A DNA stretch of 64,000 nucleotides, taken from positions 310,001 through 374,000 of the forward strand of contig JANFNE010000028.1 of assembly GCA_024867545.1 (NCBI GenBank), in the 5' to 3' direction. The notes under the pieces were generated by a model. That model saw nothing but the letters and a program-made list of their open reading frames with translations, was not told the DNA's origin and searched no databases. How positions within the stretch are numbered: position 1 is the first letter of the stretch; every line of letters starts with the position of its first letter. Positions 32,468-42,841 of the stretch are shown here, piece after piece. This DNA comes from Phytopythium helicoides (Eukaryota; Oomycota; Peronosporomycetes; Pythiales; Pythiaceae). The translations under genes and the position numbers were made by a program.

Positions 32468-32966
32468 TCATTGTTGTTGCAACATTTCTGTAACCCGAAC
32501 GATGAGAAGTGTTGGAAGATGAACATCTGTGAATTGCGCACATGTAGTCTGCAAGAGCTCAAAGAACACATTTAGGTTGGACTGCTGCACAATGAATGTG
32601 GAGGCTACAAGGGAAACGATGGACGCCATAACCACCAAGAATATTCTGTAGCGATGACAAGTTGGGGATGGCAACGCTTTCGTGAAAGTTCATCGTCGTG
32701 CCGATGAGCTCAGAGAAGTTCGAGCAGCCGCGACGCCACCGGTAGATCAACTCGAGTATGGCGTCCTGGATGCCCACAAGACCGTTGGAAGTAAGAGGGT
32801 GCCATCTCTCCTTGTTCATTGCACTTCTGATACATTTTTCAAGAAAAAAGGGAGGGATGCCATCGAATTCAACTTGCGAGGGCGAGGCATTCGATGCCAA
32901 GCTCTCTTCCCCTCAGATGGCAAATTTCAATATGGAGCTCAAGCGACTGCTCTCAGCGGTTCATGA
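32468..32966 (-). pseudogene. Possible fragment of a helical protein
   Basis: The minus strand holds two overlapping frames with protein-like composition: DAILELIYRWRRGCSNFSEL (about 32700-32760) and, after a frame change, FLVVMASIVSLVASTFIVQQ (about 32580-32640). They look like pieces of one alpha-helical protein broken by stops. I cannot name a family, and a functional exon set is not excluded. Confidence 0.3.
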
Positions 32967-33475
32967 CTCAGAGTCACACGCTTGAGGATCCACCGCGCGA
33001 GAAGACCAAGGCGAAGGCACAACCTCTCGTGATAAAGAGCAGACCCATGCCTCAACTGGATCCAGGCATTCGCGAAATCCAAGCACCTCGCCTCGGATTC
33101 AGCTGCGCGTCCTGACTCAAGATCTTCACGAGGGCTCAAGCGGCGGCTCCATCGGACGCTTGCGAAAACCAAGCTGCGTCTATCTGCTGCTGCATAGCCA
33201 CGCTCGAGAGCTGCGTTGATGAGCGTGTGTCGAGTGCTAGCGAAAACCAAGCAACGCGCGCGACGTTCAGCTTGACGACGTCAGAACGAGACCGCCGTCG
33301 AGAGAACTCGAATTCGTAACTTCGGTCGACAAGCGCGGCCAGCCAGCTTATTCCCAGACTTCAGAGTGGCGTCACAGACGTATGCAGTTGATGAGACTCT
33401 AGTCTCTCGCTGCGATGCGCAGTGTTCCGCACTCGCCGTGAAAGCTACATTAGTCTAGTTACATATAGTGTAGCT
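32967..33475. other. Intergenic region, no gene supported
   Basis: Between the helical fragment and the Kazal cluster. A short motif, gcgaaaaccaagc, occurs twice (near 33160 and 33240), but no array forms. Nothing else seen. Confidence 0.4.
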
Positions 33476-33660
33476 ACTGTGGTATGCCCGTGGTAAAGCA
33501 TATACCTTATCACCGACTGCGAACTGAAGGTCGCACAATGCAAGAACCCGTCGCTCTTCATGGGCTCGGAGGGTGAGTGTACCTCCCCAACGTCACCAAC
33601 GTCAATACCGACACCGACACCGGCATCTTAGTTGACATCGATCCCGATATCGACGACAAC
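33476..33660 (+). pseudogene. Relic of a Kazal inhibitor gene
   Basis: Reading the plus strand with frame changes gives a VCG-like start, then CELKVAQCKNPSLFMGSEGEC and a Thr/Pro/Ser run. These equal the second half of a Kazal domain and the TP-rich linker of the downstream genes (CELTVAQCKSDSL, SEGEC, TPTPTP). No signal peptide or further domain remains. It lies about 300 bp before the first intact Kazal gene and in the same orientation. Confidence 0.6.
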
Positions 33661-33967
33661 GTCCACACCGGCACCAACATCGACGTCGAAATCGATACCA
33701 AGGCAGACACCAAACCTGCAATCAACGCCAACGCCTCACTCCAGCTTCAATTTCAGGCCCAACGGCATCTGCCCCTCATCGTTGAGTCTTGCGGAGAGGT
33801 GTGTTCGTCGAGGTGACTCGAAGACAAAGCTCATCATATGTGAACTTGTCTTCGTTATCAGTATTTCCATTGCTAAAAGTCCCACTTTGTAACAAGGCAG
33901 ATTCCTGCTCTGCATCCGCTCTCATTCGTGCACAGTTCCTCATTCTCCTCGAGCGTCAAGCACCATC

Positions 33968-35068
33968 ATGCGATACATATCCCTGCTCCTCGTACTTGCA
34001 TCGATCGCTCTGGAGGCTGCAGTAAGCGTTTCCACTACAAACCCAACACCAGCGCCGACGCTAGACCCCAAGTCGACCCCGACGCCAACCCCGACGCCAA
34101 CCACCAATCTCTTCCCACAATGCGAGCCCGACTTCACCTGCTCAGACGGCGACAAACCCGTTTGCGGATCGGACGGATTCACCTACGCGTCGGAGTGTGC
34201 TCTACTGGTAGAGGCATGCATGGCACCATGGCTTTTCGTGGCGTCGGAGGGCGAGTGTCCGACTTCGGCCCCGCTTCCGAGGCCAACCCCAGCGTGTGGA
34301 CCTGAAGTCACGTGTCCGCCAGACGAGGAACCCGTTTGCGGCTCGGACGGCGTCACGTACACGAACGTGTGTGTTTTCAGCGTCGCGATGTGCAAGGACC
34401 CCTCACTTGATATCGTTGGGAATGGCGGATGCAATTATATGATCGCTCCAACGCCGAATCCCGTGTGTGAAGGTGGCTACTTGTGCGAACCAGTGCGGGA
34501 TCCCGTGTGCGGATCGGATGGCAAGACCTACAACAACAAGTGTGAGCTCACCGTCGCGCAGTGCAAGAGCGACTCGCTCGTCATCGCTGGCGGTGGCCCG
34601 TGCACCTCCAACACCTTTGACTGCAGCGCGTCGTGTGATGCGACCCAAGATTTCGTGTGTGGTTCGGACGGCAAGACGTACGACAACGAGTGTTTTCTTG
34701 AGTACGCCAAGTACTGCTCTCCGGGTGATGTATCTCTTGTGGTTGCTTCCGAGGGTGATTGTATCAGCAATGGGGATGGAGAGGTGCCAGTAGATGAGGT
34801 GACAACCAACGGGTGGGCTGCCACGACCGAGACTTCGAGGCCGTCTCCAACACCATCTAGTACTCTAGCACCGAAGGCTTCCTCGTGCGATGGGATTTCT
34901 TGTACAAGAGAGCGAAAACCCGTGTGCGGCTCTGACGGCAAGACGTACGGCAACAAGTGTCAGCTGAAGCGCGCGCAGTGCTCGAATCCCAAACTCACAC
35001 TCGTGACCACTGGAGAGTGCAGATCCTCAACAATGCCAACACCAACATCGAGTCCGACGCACTGCTGA
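33968..35068 (+). CDS. Secreted Kazal-type protease inhibitor, five domains, soluble (EPI-like A)
   Basis: 366 aa from the ATG at 33968. Signal peptide MRYISLLLVLASIALEAAVS, a Thr/Pro-rich linker, then five Kazal domains at about 50-97, 110-155, 165-210, 213-262 and 296-340. Each shows C..C...PVCGSDG.TY.N.C....C and a final Cys, six cysteines in all. Presumed P1 residues, counting two after the second cysteine, are Asp, Pro, Pro, Ala and Arg, so domain 5 could inhibit trypsin-like and domain 1 subtilisin-like proteases. Oomycete EPI proteins of this kind block plant apoplastic subtilases; that role is transferred by family. The protein stops shortly after domain 5, without the Ser-rich stalk and hydrophobic tail of its close relative at 37189, so it should be released rather than anchored. 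Confidence 0.9.
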   Translation: MRYISLLLVLASIALEAAVSVSTTNPTPAPTLDPKSTPTPTPTPTTNLFPQCEPDFTCSDGDKPVCGSDGFTYASECALLVEACMAPWLFVASEGECPTSAPLPRPTPACGPEVTCPPDEEPVCGSDGVTYTNVCVFSVAMCKDPSLDIVGNGGCNYMIAPTPNPVCEGGYLCEPVRDPVCGSDGKTYNNKCELTVAQCKSDSLVIAGGGPCTSNTFDCSASCDATQDFVCGSDGKTYDNECFLEYAKYCSPGDVSLVVASEGDCISNGDGEVPVDEVTTNGWAATTETSRPSPTPSSTLAPKASSCDGISCTRERKPVCGSDGKTYGNKCQLKRAQCSNPKLTLVTTGECRSSTMPTPTSSPTHC

Positions 35069-35319
35069 CCTTCGCACCGGCTTGGCTTTGTGCTACTCGA
35101 CACGACTACACATATAGTACTTTACGCTGTTCGAGCCATGAACAACTCGCACAGAGCGCCTCCTTTGTACACCTGTGTGTGCCATTCCCGCTTCCCGCGT
35201 TTCTGCTCTATCAGCTGCACTGCAAGGGGAAGGTGATACATGCTCACACACAAGCTAATTGATCAACCGTGCATAACTAGTTCAGTCTCAGTTCCTCTTT
35301 TCACGTCGACCAAGACGTC

Positions 35320-36856
35320 ATGCGTCGGCTCCTTTTGCTCGCTGTGGCCGCCGCCACGACCGCACGCGCTGACCTCACCCCCGCGCCGACGCCAACGCTG
35401 ACACCGACAGAGGAGCCACAGCCGACACCGACAGAGGAGCCACAACCGACGCCGACAGAGGGGACACCACCGACGCCAACACCGACTAACTCCGCGTGCG
35501 ACCCTGGCTTTGCATGTCCCGCAATGGGATGAACCAGTGTGCGGGTCGGACGGAGGTCACATACCCGACCTGACTGCGCCCTCACAGGTCGCAAAGTGCG
35601 TGGATCCGGTGCTCTTCATGGTCTCGGACGGCGCATGTCCTGTCACCATCGCCCAGTCCAGCATGTGAGACCGGATTCACTTGTTCGACAGAACAGACTA
35701 ACCCCGTGTGTGGCTCGAACGGCGTCACGTATGCCAACTCGTGCGATTTCCTCGTCGCACAATGCGAAGATCCGTCGCTTCAGGTTCGGAATGAATGGCG
35801 TGTGCCGTTCGATGGTCGCCCCAATGCCGATTTCACCGCCCAAGCCCCAGTGTAATGACGGATTCGTGTGTCAATCAGTACGGGACCCCGTGTGCGGTTC
35901 GAACGGCAAGACGTACAACAACAAGTGTGAGCTCACCTGTCGCGCAGTGCAATGACGACTCGCTGACAATGGCAGCTGTCGGTCCGTGCACCTCCAACGC
36001 CTTTGACTGCAGTGCTTCATGCGAAGCGTCCCAAGATTTTGTGTGCGGCTCCAACGGCAAGACCTATGATAACGAGTGTTTCCTCCAGTTTGCCAAGTAC
36101 TGCTCGCCGAGAGATGTTTCGCTCGTGGTATCCTCCAAGGGAGTTTGCACCGCACAGGTGGGAGGGCAGGCTCCTGCGGGCACAACGACAGCCAACGGGT
36201 GGGCGACTGGAATAAAGACTCCGACACCGACTACAGCTCAGGGATCGACGGGTACTTCGTGTGGTGACATTGTCTGCACTCGCGAGAAGAAACCCGTGTG
36301 CGGATCTAACGGAGTCACCTACAGCAACAATTGCCAGCTCACAATTGCACAATGCTCCGACGCCTCCATCAAGCGGGCCAGCAGTGGTGAGTGCACATCA
36401 GCCACAAAGTCAGCCAGTGTTAACAAAGAAGCGAATGACGGAAGCGTCCATGGCAACAACGGCATCAGCTCGGCGTCACGACAACCGTCCTCATCCTCGA
36501 CGACAGACAGCCCCACCTCGGCATCGACACCAACCTCCGTGTCAGCATCCTCGACGGAAAGCTCTCCCTCTTCATCGTCTCGAAGTGCTGCTACCCCTTC
36601 TTCCTCCTCATCAACCGCCGGCTCCACTTCCTCATCCTCTTCTCCAAAAGTAAGCTCCTCATCGCCTACGGTCTCCTCGTCGCTTGTCAGCTCTTCGTCG
36701 TCTAGTGGATCCTCGTCGACTATCGGTTCCACCTCCGCTATCGACACCACTCCCTCATCCTCTTCTTCTGTCTCAGCAGCGCCACCAGTGCATTCCGGTG
36801 TCATCAGTCTCGTCCTCTCGCTGCTTACAGCCTTCCTAGGGATCCTGATCAACTAG
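35320..36856 (+). CDS. Kazal-type protease inhibitor with Ser-rich stalk and GPI-type tail (EPI-like B), frameshifts
   Basis: The ATG at 35320 opens a signal peptide (MRRLLLLAVAAATTARA) and a TPT/EEPQ repeat linker. Five Kazal domains follow. The first three are broken by one-base indels near 35520, 35565, 35640, 35785 and 35940, with the pattern resuming each time (EPVCGSDG, NPVCGSNGVTYANSC, DPVCGSNGKTYNNKC). The last two are open (DFVCGSNGKTYDNEC; CTREKKPVCGSNG, P1 Arg). A stalk of some 130 residues rich in Ser follows, and the protein ends in a hydrophobic segment, GVISLVLSLLTAFLGILIN, as expected for a GPI-anchor signal. It is likely displayed on the hyphal surface. The frameshifts may be sequence errors because the downstream 350 codons are clean. 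Confidence 0.8.
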
Positions 36857-37188
36857 CAGCTCTCGTCATCGCCTGCAAGAAGGCTCTCTCCTCTAGAATA
36901 GATAGCGAAACCGTTTGAATCTCAACGCTCTTCATGAAGTTGTCCTTGTCGACTCGGCACCGCATTGTTGAGCAGTTATCAGAAGCAATGGACAGTCCGG
37001 CTCCTTCTCCCGCATGTGCAACGCTGATGCGTCCCACTTTGCAGCTCCAGCTTGAGATCGCGACTTGCGATCGTGAGCGATGGACAACGTGTATCAGCAC
37101 TCGCTCAACGCTGCTGGGTTGAGCACGCGCGAGGTGTACTATGGCGAGTTTACACCCAGCCCCTCACTGCTCGCCAAAACGAGTCGCC
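36857..37188. other. Intergenic region between Kazal genes B and C
   Basis: 330 bp holding the 3' end of B and the promoter of C. No gene seen. Confidence 0.5.
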
Positions 37189-38586
37189 ATGCGGCTTGCA
37201 CTCGCTGCGGCGGTTGTCGCGACTGCTAACGCCGTCTCCACGACTCCAACGCCAACGCTAGACCCCAAGTCGACCCCGACGCCAACCCCGACGCCAACCA
37301 CCAATCTCTTCCCACAATGCGAGCCCGACTTCACCTGCTCAGACGGCGACAAACCCGTTTGCGGATCGGACGGATTCACCTACGCGTCGGAGTGTACTCT
37401 ACTGGTAACGGCATGCATGGCACCATGGCTTTTCGTGGCGTCGGAGGGCGAGTGTCCGACTTCGGCCCCGCTTCCGAGACCAACCCCAGCGTGTGGACCT
37501 GAAGTCACGTGTCCACCAGACGAGGAACCCGTTTGCGGCTCGGACGGCGTCACGTACACGAACGTGTGTGTTTTCAGCGTCGCGATGTGCAAAGACCCCT
37601 CGCTCGTGTACTTAGGTGACGGCGTATGCTTCTTTATGATCGCTCCAACTCCCAAACCCATGTGCGAGGATGGCTACTTGTGCGAACCAGTGCGGGATCC
37701 CGTGTGCGGATCGGATGGCAAGACCTACAACAACAAGTGCGAGCTGACCATCGCACAGTGCAAGAGCGACTCGCTCGTCATCGCTGGCGGTGGGCCGTGC
37801 ACCTCCAACGCCTTTGACTGCAGCGCGTCGTGTGATGCGACCCAAGATTTCGTGTGTGGTTCGGACGGCAAGACGTACGACAACGAGTGTTTTCTTGAGT
37901 ACGCCAAGTACTGCTCTCCGGGTGATGTATCTCTTGTGGTTGCTTCCGAGGGTGATTGTATCAGCAATGGGGATGGAGAGGTGCCAGTGGATAAGGTGCC
38001 AAGCAACGTGTTGTCTCCCACAGCACAAACGGAGACTTCGGCTCCAGTCTTGATAAAGTCACCTTCGACAGCAAATTCGTGTGATGGCATCAATTGCACG
38101 AGCGAAAAGAATCCCGTGTGCGGCTCTGACGGCAAGACGTACGGCAACAAGTGTCAGCTGAGGCGCGCGCAGTGCTTGAATTCCAAACTCACACTCATAT
38201 CTACAGCGGCATGCTCGCCAGCTGCAAGTACATCCAGCGTCGGAAAAGATGCAGATGATGAAAGCTCGGCATCGCTGGGGCAGTCGCTATCTCCCTCTTT
38301 CCCCTCGTCGTCGACAGGATCTTCGTCGACAAGCACTTCGTCGACCTCATCGGTACAAACCTCCTCTACGCCTGACACCAACTCGACCTCAACTAGTACG
38401 TTGACTGGGAGCTCTTCATACTCAGTGACCGGCGTCACTTCACCCTCATTGGCGGGGACCTCTTCCACCCCATCCGCTAGTTCGTCATCGCCTCAATCTT
38501 CTTCGATATCTTCATCTGCGTCAGGAGTTCATTACAGAGCTGTGGAGTTATTCCTCATGCTGATTGGATCCGCGTTGGTCTCGTGA
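37189..38586 (+). CDS. Kazal-type protease inhibitor, five domains, Ser/Thr stalk and GPI-type tail (EPI-like C)
   Basis: The ATG at 37189 is preferred over the upstream ATG at 37141 because it directly opens a signal peptide (MRLALAAAVVATANAV). 465 aa. Domains 1-4 are nearly identical in DNA and protein to those of gene A (33968), with a different signal peptide. Domain 5 reads CTSEKNPVCGSDG, with presumed P1 Ser where gene A has Arg. After domain 5 comes a Ser/Thr-rich stalk of about 110 residues and a hydrophobic end (AVELFLMLIGSALVS) fitting a GPI-anchor signal. So genes A and C present almost the same inhibitor head in released and surface-bound form. Confidence 0.9.
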   Translation: MRLALAAAVVATANAVSTTPTPTLDPKSTPTPTPTPTTNLFPQCEPDFTCSDGDKPVCGSDGFTYASECTLLVTACMAPWLFVASEGECPTSAPLPRPTPACGPEVTCPPDEEPVCGSDGVTYTNVCVFSVAMCKDPSLVYLGDGVCFFMIAPTPKPMCEDGYLCEPVRDPVCGSDGKTYNNKCELTIAQCKSDSLVIAGGGPCTSNAFDCSASCDATQDFVCGSDGKTYDNECFLEYAKYCSPGDVSLVVASEGDCISNGDGEVPVDKVPSNVLSPTAQTETSAPVLIKSPSTANSCDGINCTSEKNPVCGSDGKTYGNKCQLRRAQCLNSKLTLISTAACSPAASTSSVGKDADDESSASLGQSLSPSFPSSSTGSSSTSTSSTSSVQTSSTPDTNSTSTSTLTGSSSYSVTGVTSPSLAGTSSTPSASSSSPQSSSISSSASGVHYRAVELFLMLIGSALVS

Positions 38587-39289
38587 TTTGCGTCTCTGTT
38601 CTTCGTTTAGCCCTCCTGCATGGCAGTTAAATCTCAACTTTAGATTAGGATCAACTCGAGCAGGTAGCGCTATTTGGTCGAGGTTTGAATGTGCTCTCCA
38701 GCATCGACTATCACGCCGTCACCGTTGTGTAAAAGAGAGCGTGAGCAATGCAATGGAGATAATCTTGAGTATTCGAGGCTGGAACTGTGAAATGTATAAT
38801 CCTCGCTACTCACACCAGTTGATATCCTCAGCTAGGGTCTTCATGAAGTTAGGCTTTGTGACCTAATTCTATCCTGTTTGATACGTTAATTTTCTTCGAT
38901 AGCACGCAAGATTATTTCTCCTTTCTGGTCGTTCAAAGCTTTGTAGTTGCCTCAACACAAATGTTGCCTACCGAATCTCCCCCAGGCGCCACTTCTTATA
39001 GCTTGATGATATCATGGATCCCAACTCGAACCAGCTCCGCTTGACAACATAATCCTCGATACTCAGTGCCAAATAATCCCGTGAAAGGCTAGGGAAAAAA
39101 GTTTATCGCAACCGTCTCCAAAGATAATGAATAATAAAATGGGTTTGGCTAGCTCATGTAGACGCAGTGGCGATCACAGAAACAATCTAAACTCCATTTT
39201 TGATCCCAACACGAGCTTTGAAGTCACCTTCATGTATTGGTACAATGTGTCCGAGCAAGAAGAAACTCATGCTCACGTCCAATAGCGAC
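38587..39289. other. Intergenic region, no gene supported
   Basis: About 700 bp, AT-richer than its surroundings, with a small repeated motif (aatcctcg.tact near 38800 and 39050). No coding frame supported. Confidence 0.45.
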
Positions 39290-40360
39290 GTCCTACTTGC
39301 GGTAAAGTACGAAAGTGCATCGCTTTGAAGTTCTCAGACGGCGCATGCCCACCAGTCACCTGCCTCAACTGACCCTCATTAGTTGGATACCAATTCCACC
39401 AGTGAACCCGGCGTGCCAAGCCGGCTATGTGTCTCAGCCCATGCAAGATCCCTTGTGTGTCTCGTACGGCAGAACACACATCAGTAACTGAGAGCTCACA
39501 GACGCAAAAATCACAGATAAATATTTTATTTTCGCTGCTGGAGGGCCGTCCAGCCTCTCGTGGTTCGATTCCAGTGGCGCTTGCCCTGTTGAACAAGACT
39601 TTGTGTGCGAATCTGACGCCAAGAGCTGTGATAACGAATGCTTCCTCAACCACGCCAAATATTGCTCTCCAGGCATATGCTCCTTCTCGTTCTCTCCATT
39701 GGCATGCATCTTACACAGAGGGTTCGAAGCAACTGAAGAGTCTGCAGTCGCCTCGGGGCAGGTAGGCTCAATTCTGACGCAGACTTCGAGTCCATTGCCA
39801 TTTCAGTCGCCAGCATCAGCACCAACACAGGCACAAATCCCAGCACCTAGAGCGGTTTCTAGTGAAGGCATCCATTGTCAGTTCGAACAAAAAGAGCCCT
39901 CCGACGGCAATACGTACATCAACAAATGCCAGTTTGACTGCCCGCAACGCTCGTAAACCAAGCTCACGCTCGTGGCGACAGGCGCATGCTCGTCTGCCGC
40001 AAGTTCATCCGTCGTCGAAAAAGATGCAGGCTATAGAAGAACTCACGTCGGTGGAAGCAGCAGTTCGGTACCGCTGAGGTCATTACCACCCTCTGCTTCC
40101 TCCTTCTCGTTTACCGGCAGTTCATCATCTGACATCTTGCCGCCTTCATCAAATGGCTCAACTTCACCGCCATCCATTGAAATCAACTCGTCTTCAACGA
40201 CTGGCACTGCTTCATCCTCATCTGCTGGCATCGCGTCGCCTTCGCTCACGGGTATCTCACCTTCCTTTCCACGCCATCATCTTCATCATGATCGGCATCT
40301 TTCCTTCCTCCCGGAGTCGCCAAGTTCTGCTCGCACTCGGCTTGACCTCTTGATCGGCGT
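39290..40360 (+). pseudogene. Decayed Kazal-type inhibitor gene (EPI-like D)
   Basis: The plus strand keeps the outline of genes A-C but with many stops and frame changes: a domain-3 trace (QDPLCVSYGRTHISN then stop), a domain-4 trace (DFVCESDAKSCDNECFLNHAKYCSPG), a linker rich in Pro/Ala/Thr, a domain-5 trace (EPSDGNTYINKCQFDC, stop) and a Ser-rich stalk (about 39990-40260). Key cysteines and the GSDG turn are lost. This decay goes well beyond the single-base breaks seen elsewhere, so it is a genuine pseudogene. Confidence 0.8.
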
Positions 40361-40680
40361 CCTCAACACCTCCAGCCTGTCCGTTGCTGAGACCGCAGGT
40401 GTCATCCATGGCGCAACTCGTGGCTGCAGCGCGAGGCAACTGCGCGAGTGCGAGAAACGGCTCGTGACTCGCGCTCGCTATGCCCGTATATCACTCATCC
40501 TGAACCCATTCGACCTGATAATCCATGTCGCACGTGACCAAAAATCTTCCAGCACCCCTTCAACCCGCAAGATCCTGCGCCACCGGCCTGCACCTCTCAC
40601 TTCCACATCCGCTGCGTCCTCCTCCAGCCTCTCTCCATCGCCAGCTCTTTCTCTCAATCGCCAGCTCTCAACCAGTCGCC
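40361..40680. other. Upstream region of Kazal gene E
   Basis: 320 bp with a pyrimidine-rich 3' half (ctctccatcgccagctctttctctc) just before the ATG, probably promoter and 5' UTR. No gene seen. Confidence 0.45.
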
Positions 40681-41346
40681 ATGAAGCTCCTGACGATCGC
40701 AGCGCTGGCAGTCGCAGCCGTCGAGGCCTCCGGCAGCCTCAACTGCCCCGAGTCGTGCACGGACGTCTACTACCCCATGTGCGGATCCAACGGCGTCACC
40801 TACGACAACATGTGCAAGTTCGAGATCGCCAAGTGCCACTCGGATGACCCCGACCTCACCATCGTCTACACGCGCGAGTGCCCGGACTCGTTCTCGGGCT
40901 CAGGTGGCAGCGCCAGCGCCTCCAGCAACAGCTCCGATGGACACGAGAGCTCCACGTCCAGGGATCTGGCCAGCAGCGTCTCGTGCGAGGAGGAGTTCGC
41001 GTGCCTCGACGTCTACGACCCCGTGTGCGGCTCCGACGGCGTCACCTACAGCAATAGCTGCCAGCTCAAGCGTGCACAGTGCACCGACCCCTCCATCCAA
41101 CAGGTCAGCACGGGAGAGTGCTCGTCCGCCGCGGGATCTGCCAGCGTCGGAGGAGACGCAGACAACGGGGGAATCATCGTTGGAGACAGCAGCAGCGGCT
41201 CGGCCTCGCTGCGGTCGGCGTCTTCTTCTGGTGATGTCGGCTCCTCGGCGTCGTCGTCCTCCTCGGATTCTTCATCAGCTTCCGCGAGCCGCTCGGGAGC
41301 TGTCGGGCTCATCCTAGCGCTGCTAGCCACCGCATTGAGCTCCTGA
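40681..41346 (+). CDS. Two-domain Kazal inhibitor with Ser-rich stalk and GPI-type tail (EPI-like E)
   Basis: 221 aa from the ATG at 40681 in a cgcc-ATG context. Signal peptide MKLLTIAALAVAAVEASG. Kazal domain 1 (about 20-66, CPESCTDVYYPMCGSNG) and domain 2 (about 100-145, CEEEFACLDVYDPVCGSDG) each have six cysteines. Both have Asp as presumed P1, the residue found in known oomycete subtilisin inhibitors. A Ser-rich stalk leads to a hydrophobic C-terminus (GAVGLILALLATALSS), consistent with a GPI anchor. Codon use is more GC-rich than in genes A-C, and the domain number differs, so it is an older paralogue or a separate lineage in the cluster. Confidence 0.9.
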   Translation: MKLLTIAALAVAAVEASGSLNCPESCTDVYYPMCGSNGVTYDNMCKFEIAKCHSDDPDLTIVYTRECPDSFSGSGGSASASSNSSDGHESSTSRDLASSVSCEEEFACLDVYDPVCGSDGVTYSNSCQLKRAQCTDPSIQQVSTGECSSAAGSASVGGDADNGGIIVGDSSSGSASLRSASSSGDVGSSASSSSSDSSSASASRSGAVGLILALLATALSS

Positions 41347-41489
41347 TCGCCATCCCCTCCTTCTCCACGCTCCGTCGTCTATAAGAGTGCACCCCAACCA
41401 CTCAATACAGTTCTAGTCTAGTTGATCCCAGGAATAGTGTTCTCTCCATGCCAACGGCCGCTTGATCGCAGCAAAACCGTCCATTCGCC

Positions 41490-42759
41490 ATGAGCACGCG
41501 GCCGATGCGGCCCGAGAGCGGTCAGCTGCGGCCGCTGAGCGTCTCTCGTAGCCGCCGGAGCCTCACCAAACCCGACGACGAGTCGCAAGACCCTGAGCGG
41601 TGGCGGAGGCTCTCAGGTTCCGGTCAGCACTTCCAGGATGACGATGACGAGCACCTGCTGCTTCACCAGACCGTGCTCGCGTCCAAGAAACAGCAGCTCG
41701 AGCACCAGCACGAGCGAGTATGTCTCTATTGTCAACAATTGCGTATCACGAAGAGCTGACGGTGGATTCCTGACTTGTCACGCAGCTGGCCAAGCAGCGA
41801 GCCTTCATCCGGCATGAAAGGCGCAAGTTGCTGCTCCAGAATGCGCTGCTCGAGTCCGAACGCGAGCGATTCCAGGCGTCACTCGCCTCCGATTGGTTTT
41901 GCACGGCTGCTTTCCCGTCCTCCAGCACTCGGAATGGCGGTCGACGAGTCGCACTTGACGTAGGCGGACAGCTCTTTGAGATCTCATATGCTGTGGCCAC
42001 CAAAGACCCTGGTTCGCTGCTTGCTGCTCTCGTGGACGACAATGACTCGCCACTCGCCGCCCACGAACGCGGGTGCTTTCGCGTTGATCGAGACTGGTTT
42101 GTTTCTTCACCTCGACTTCACTTTTGTTTCCATTTGAGGCTGATGTTGTCGACATGAGAGCAGGTGGATCTTCCGATACGTGCTGAGGTTTCTTCGAGAT
42201 GGTATCCTACCATCGGAGCCCAAGCTCCTGCGAGAGCTGTACCTCGAGAGCGAGTTTTGGCGCTTCGAGTCTCTGCGGAAAGCCATCGAAGCCAGGAACA
42301 TGGAGTTGCTCAGCGGCGGGAAGAGAATGTCCCTGCAAGCAGCTTTATCGACAAAGAGGCGATTCGAAGGGGTGAGAGCAGCTTGCCGAAGACTTCACCG
42401 CCTCGAGATCCGTCTGCGTGGTGGCAGGAGCCGCCCATTTGGTGGGGAGCACCGAAGCAAGAACCTGCAAAGAAATCTGAAGCTCAAGCCGCAGCGGCGG
42501 TCTCGAAGAGAAAGACAAGGAAGAACCCGATGCATGGTGGAAAACGTCGACGTACAAAGGGACAGACTACTGGCACTTGCTATCGACCCCTTCGGCAAGA
42601 AAACCGTCCCGAGTTGATGGTAGCGGCGCCAACCGCGAGGACCGGAGGTATGAAGACGATGGAGGACGATCAAGGCCAAACACAAGCGCCAGTGGAACGC
42701 CGCGCACGCCGCTGATAGTTCACAGCACATGGCCGTCTCTCACCCACATCAACAGCTAA
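41490..42759 (+). CDS. BTB/T1 (KCTD-like) domain protein, frameshifts in the C-terminal part
   Basis: Exons 41490-41717, 41786-42096 and 42164 onward join in frame through introns of 68 and 67 bp. The N-terminus has a basic coiled-coil-like stretch (LASKKQQLEHQHERLAKQRA). The BTB fold follows: VALDVGGQLFEISYAV, then FRVDRDWWIFRYVLRFLRDG across the second splice site, as in KCTD and Kv T1 domains. Such proteins often form oligomers and recruit cullin-3; that is family knowledge, not shown here. After the BTB the frame changes near 42360-42400 and again near 42520. The three pieces carry Trp-rich motifs (AWWQEPPIWWG; AWWKTSTYKGTDYW) that look like two copies of one element. End taken at 42759. 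Confidence 0.75.
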
Positions 42760-42841
42760 CGTGAAATCAAACGCGAGTACATTCTTTTACCTCATGCTAC
42801 AGGGTTCTCACTTGGGAGTTCTCCTCGGTGCGTTCTTGAAG

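Noticed and set aside
33577..33892. Small Asp/Thr-rich protein at 33577-33816
   Set aside because: It is the out-of-frame reading of the Thr/Pro-rich linker of the Kazal relic.
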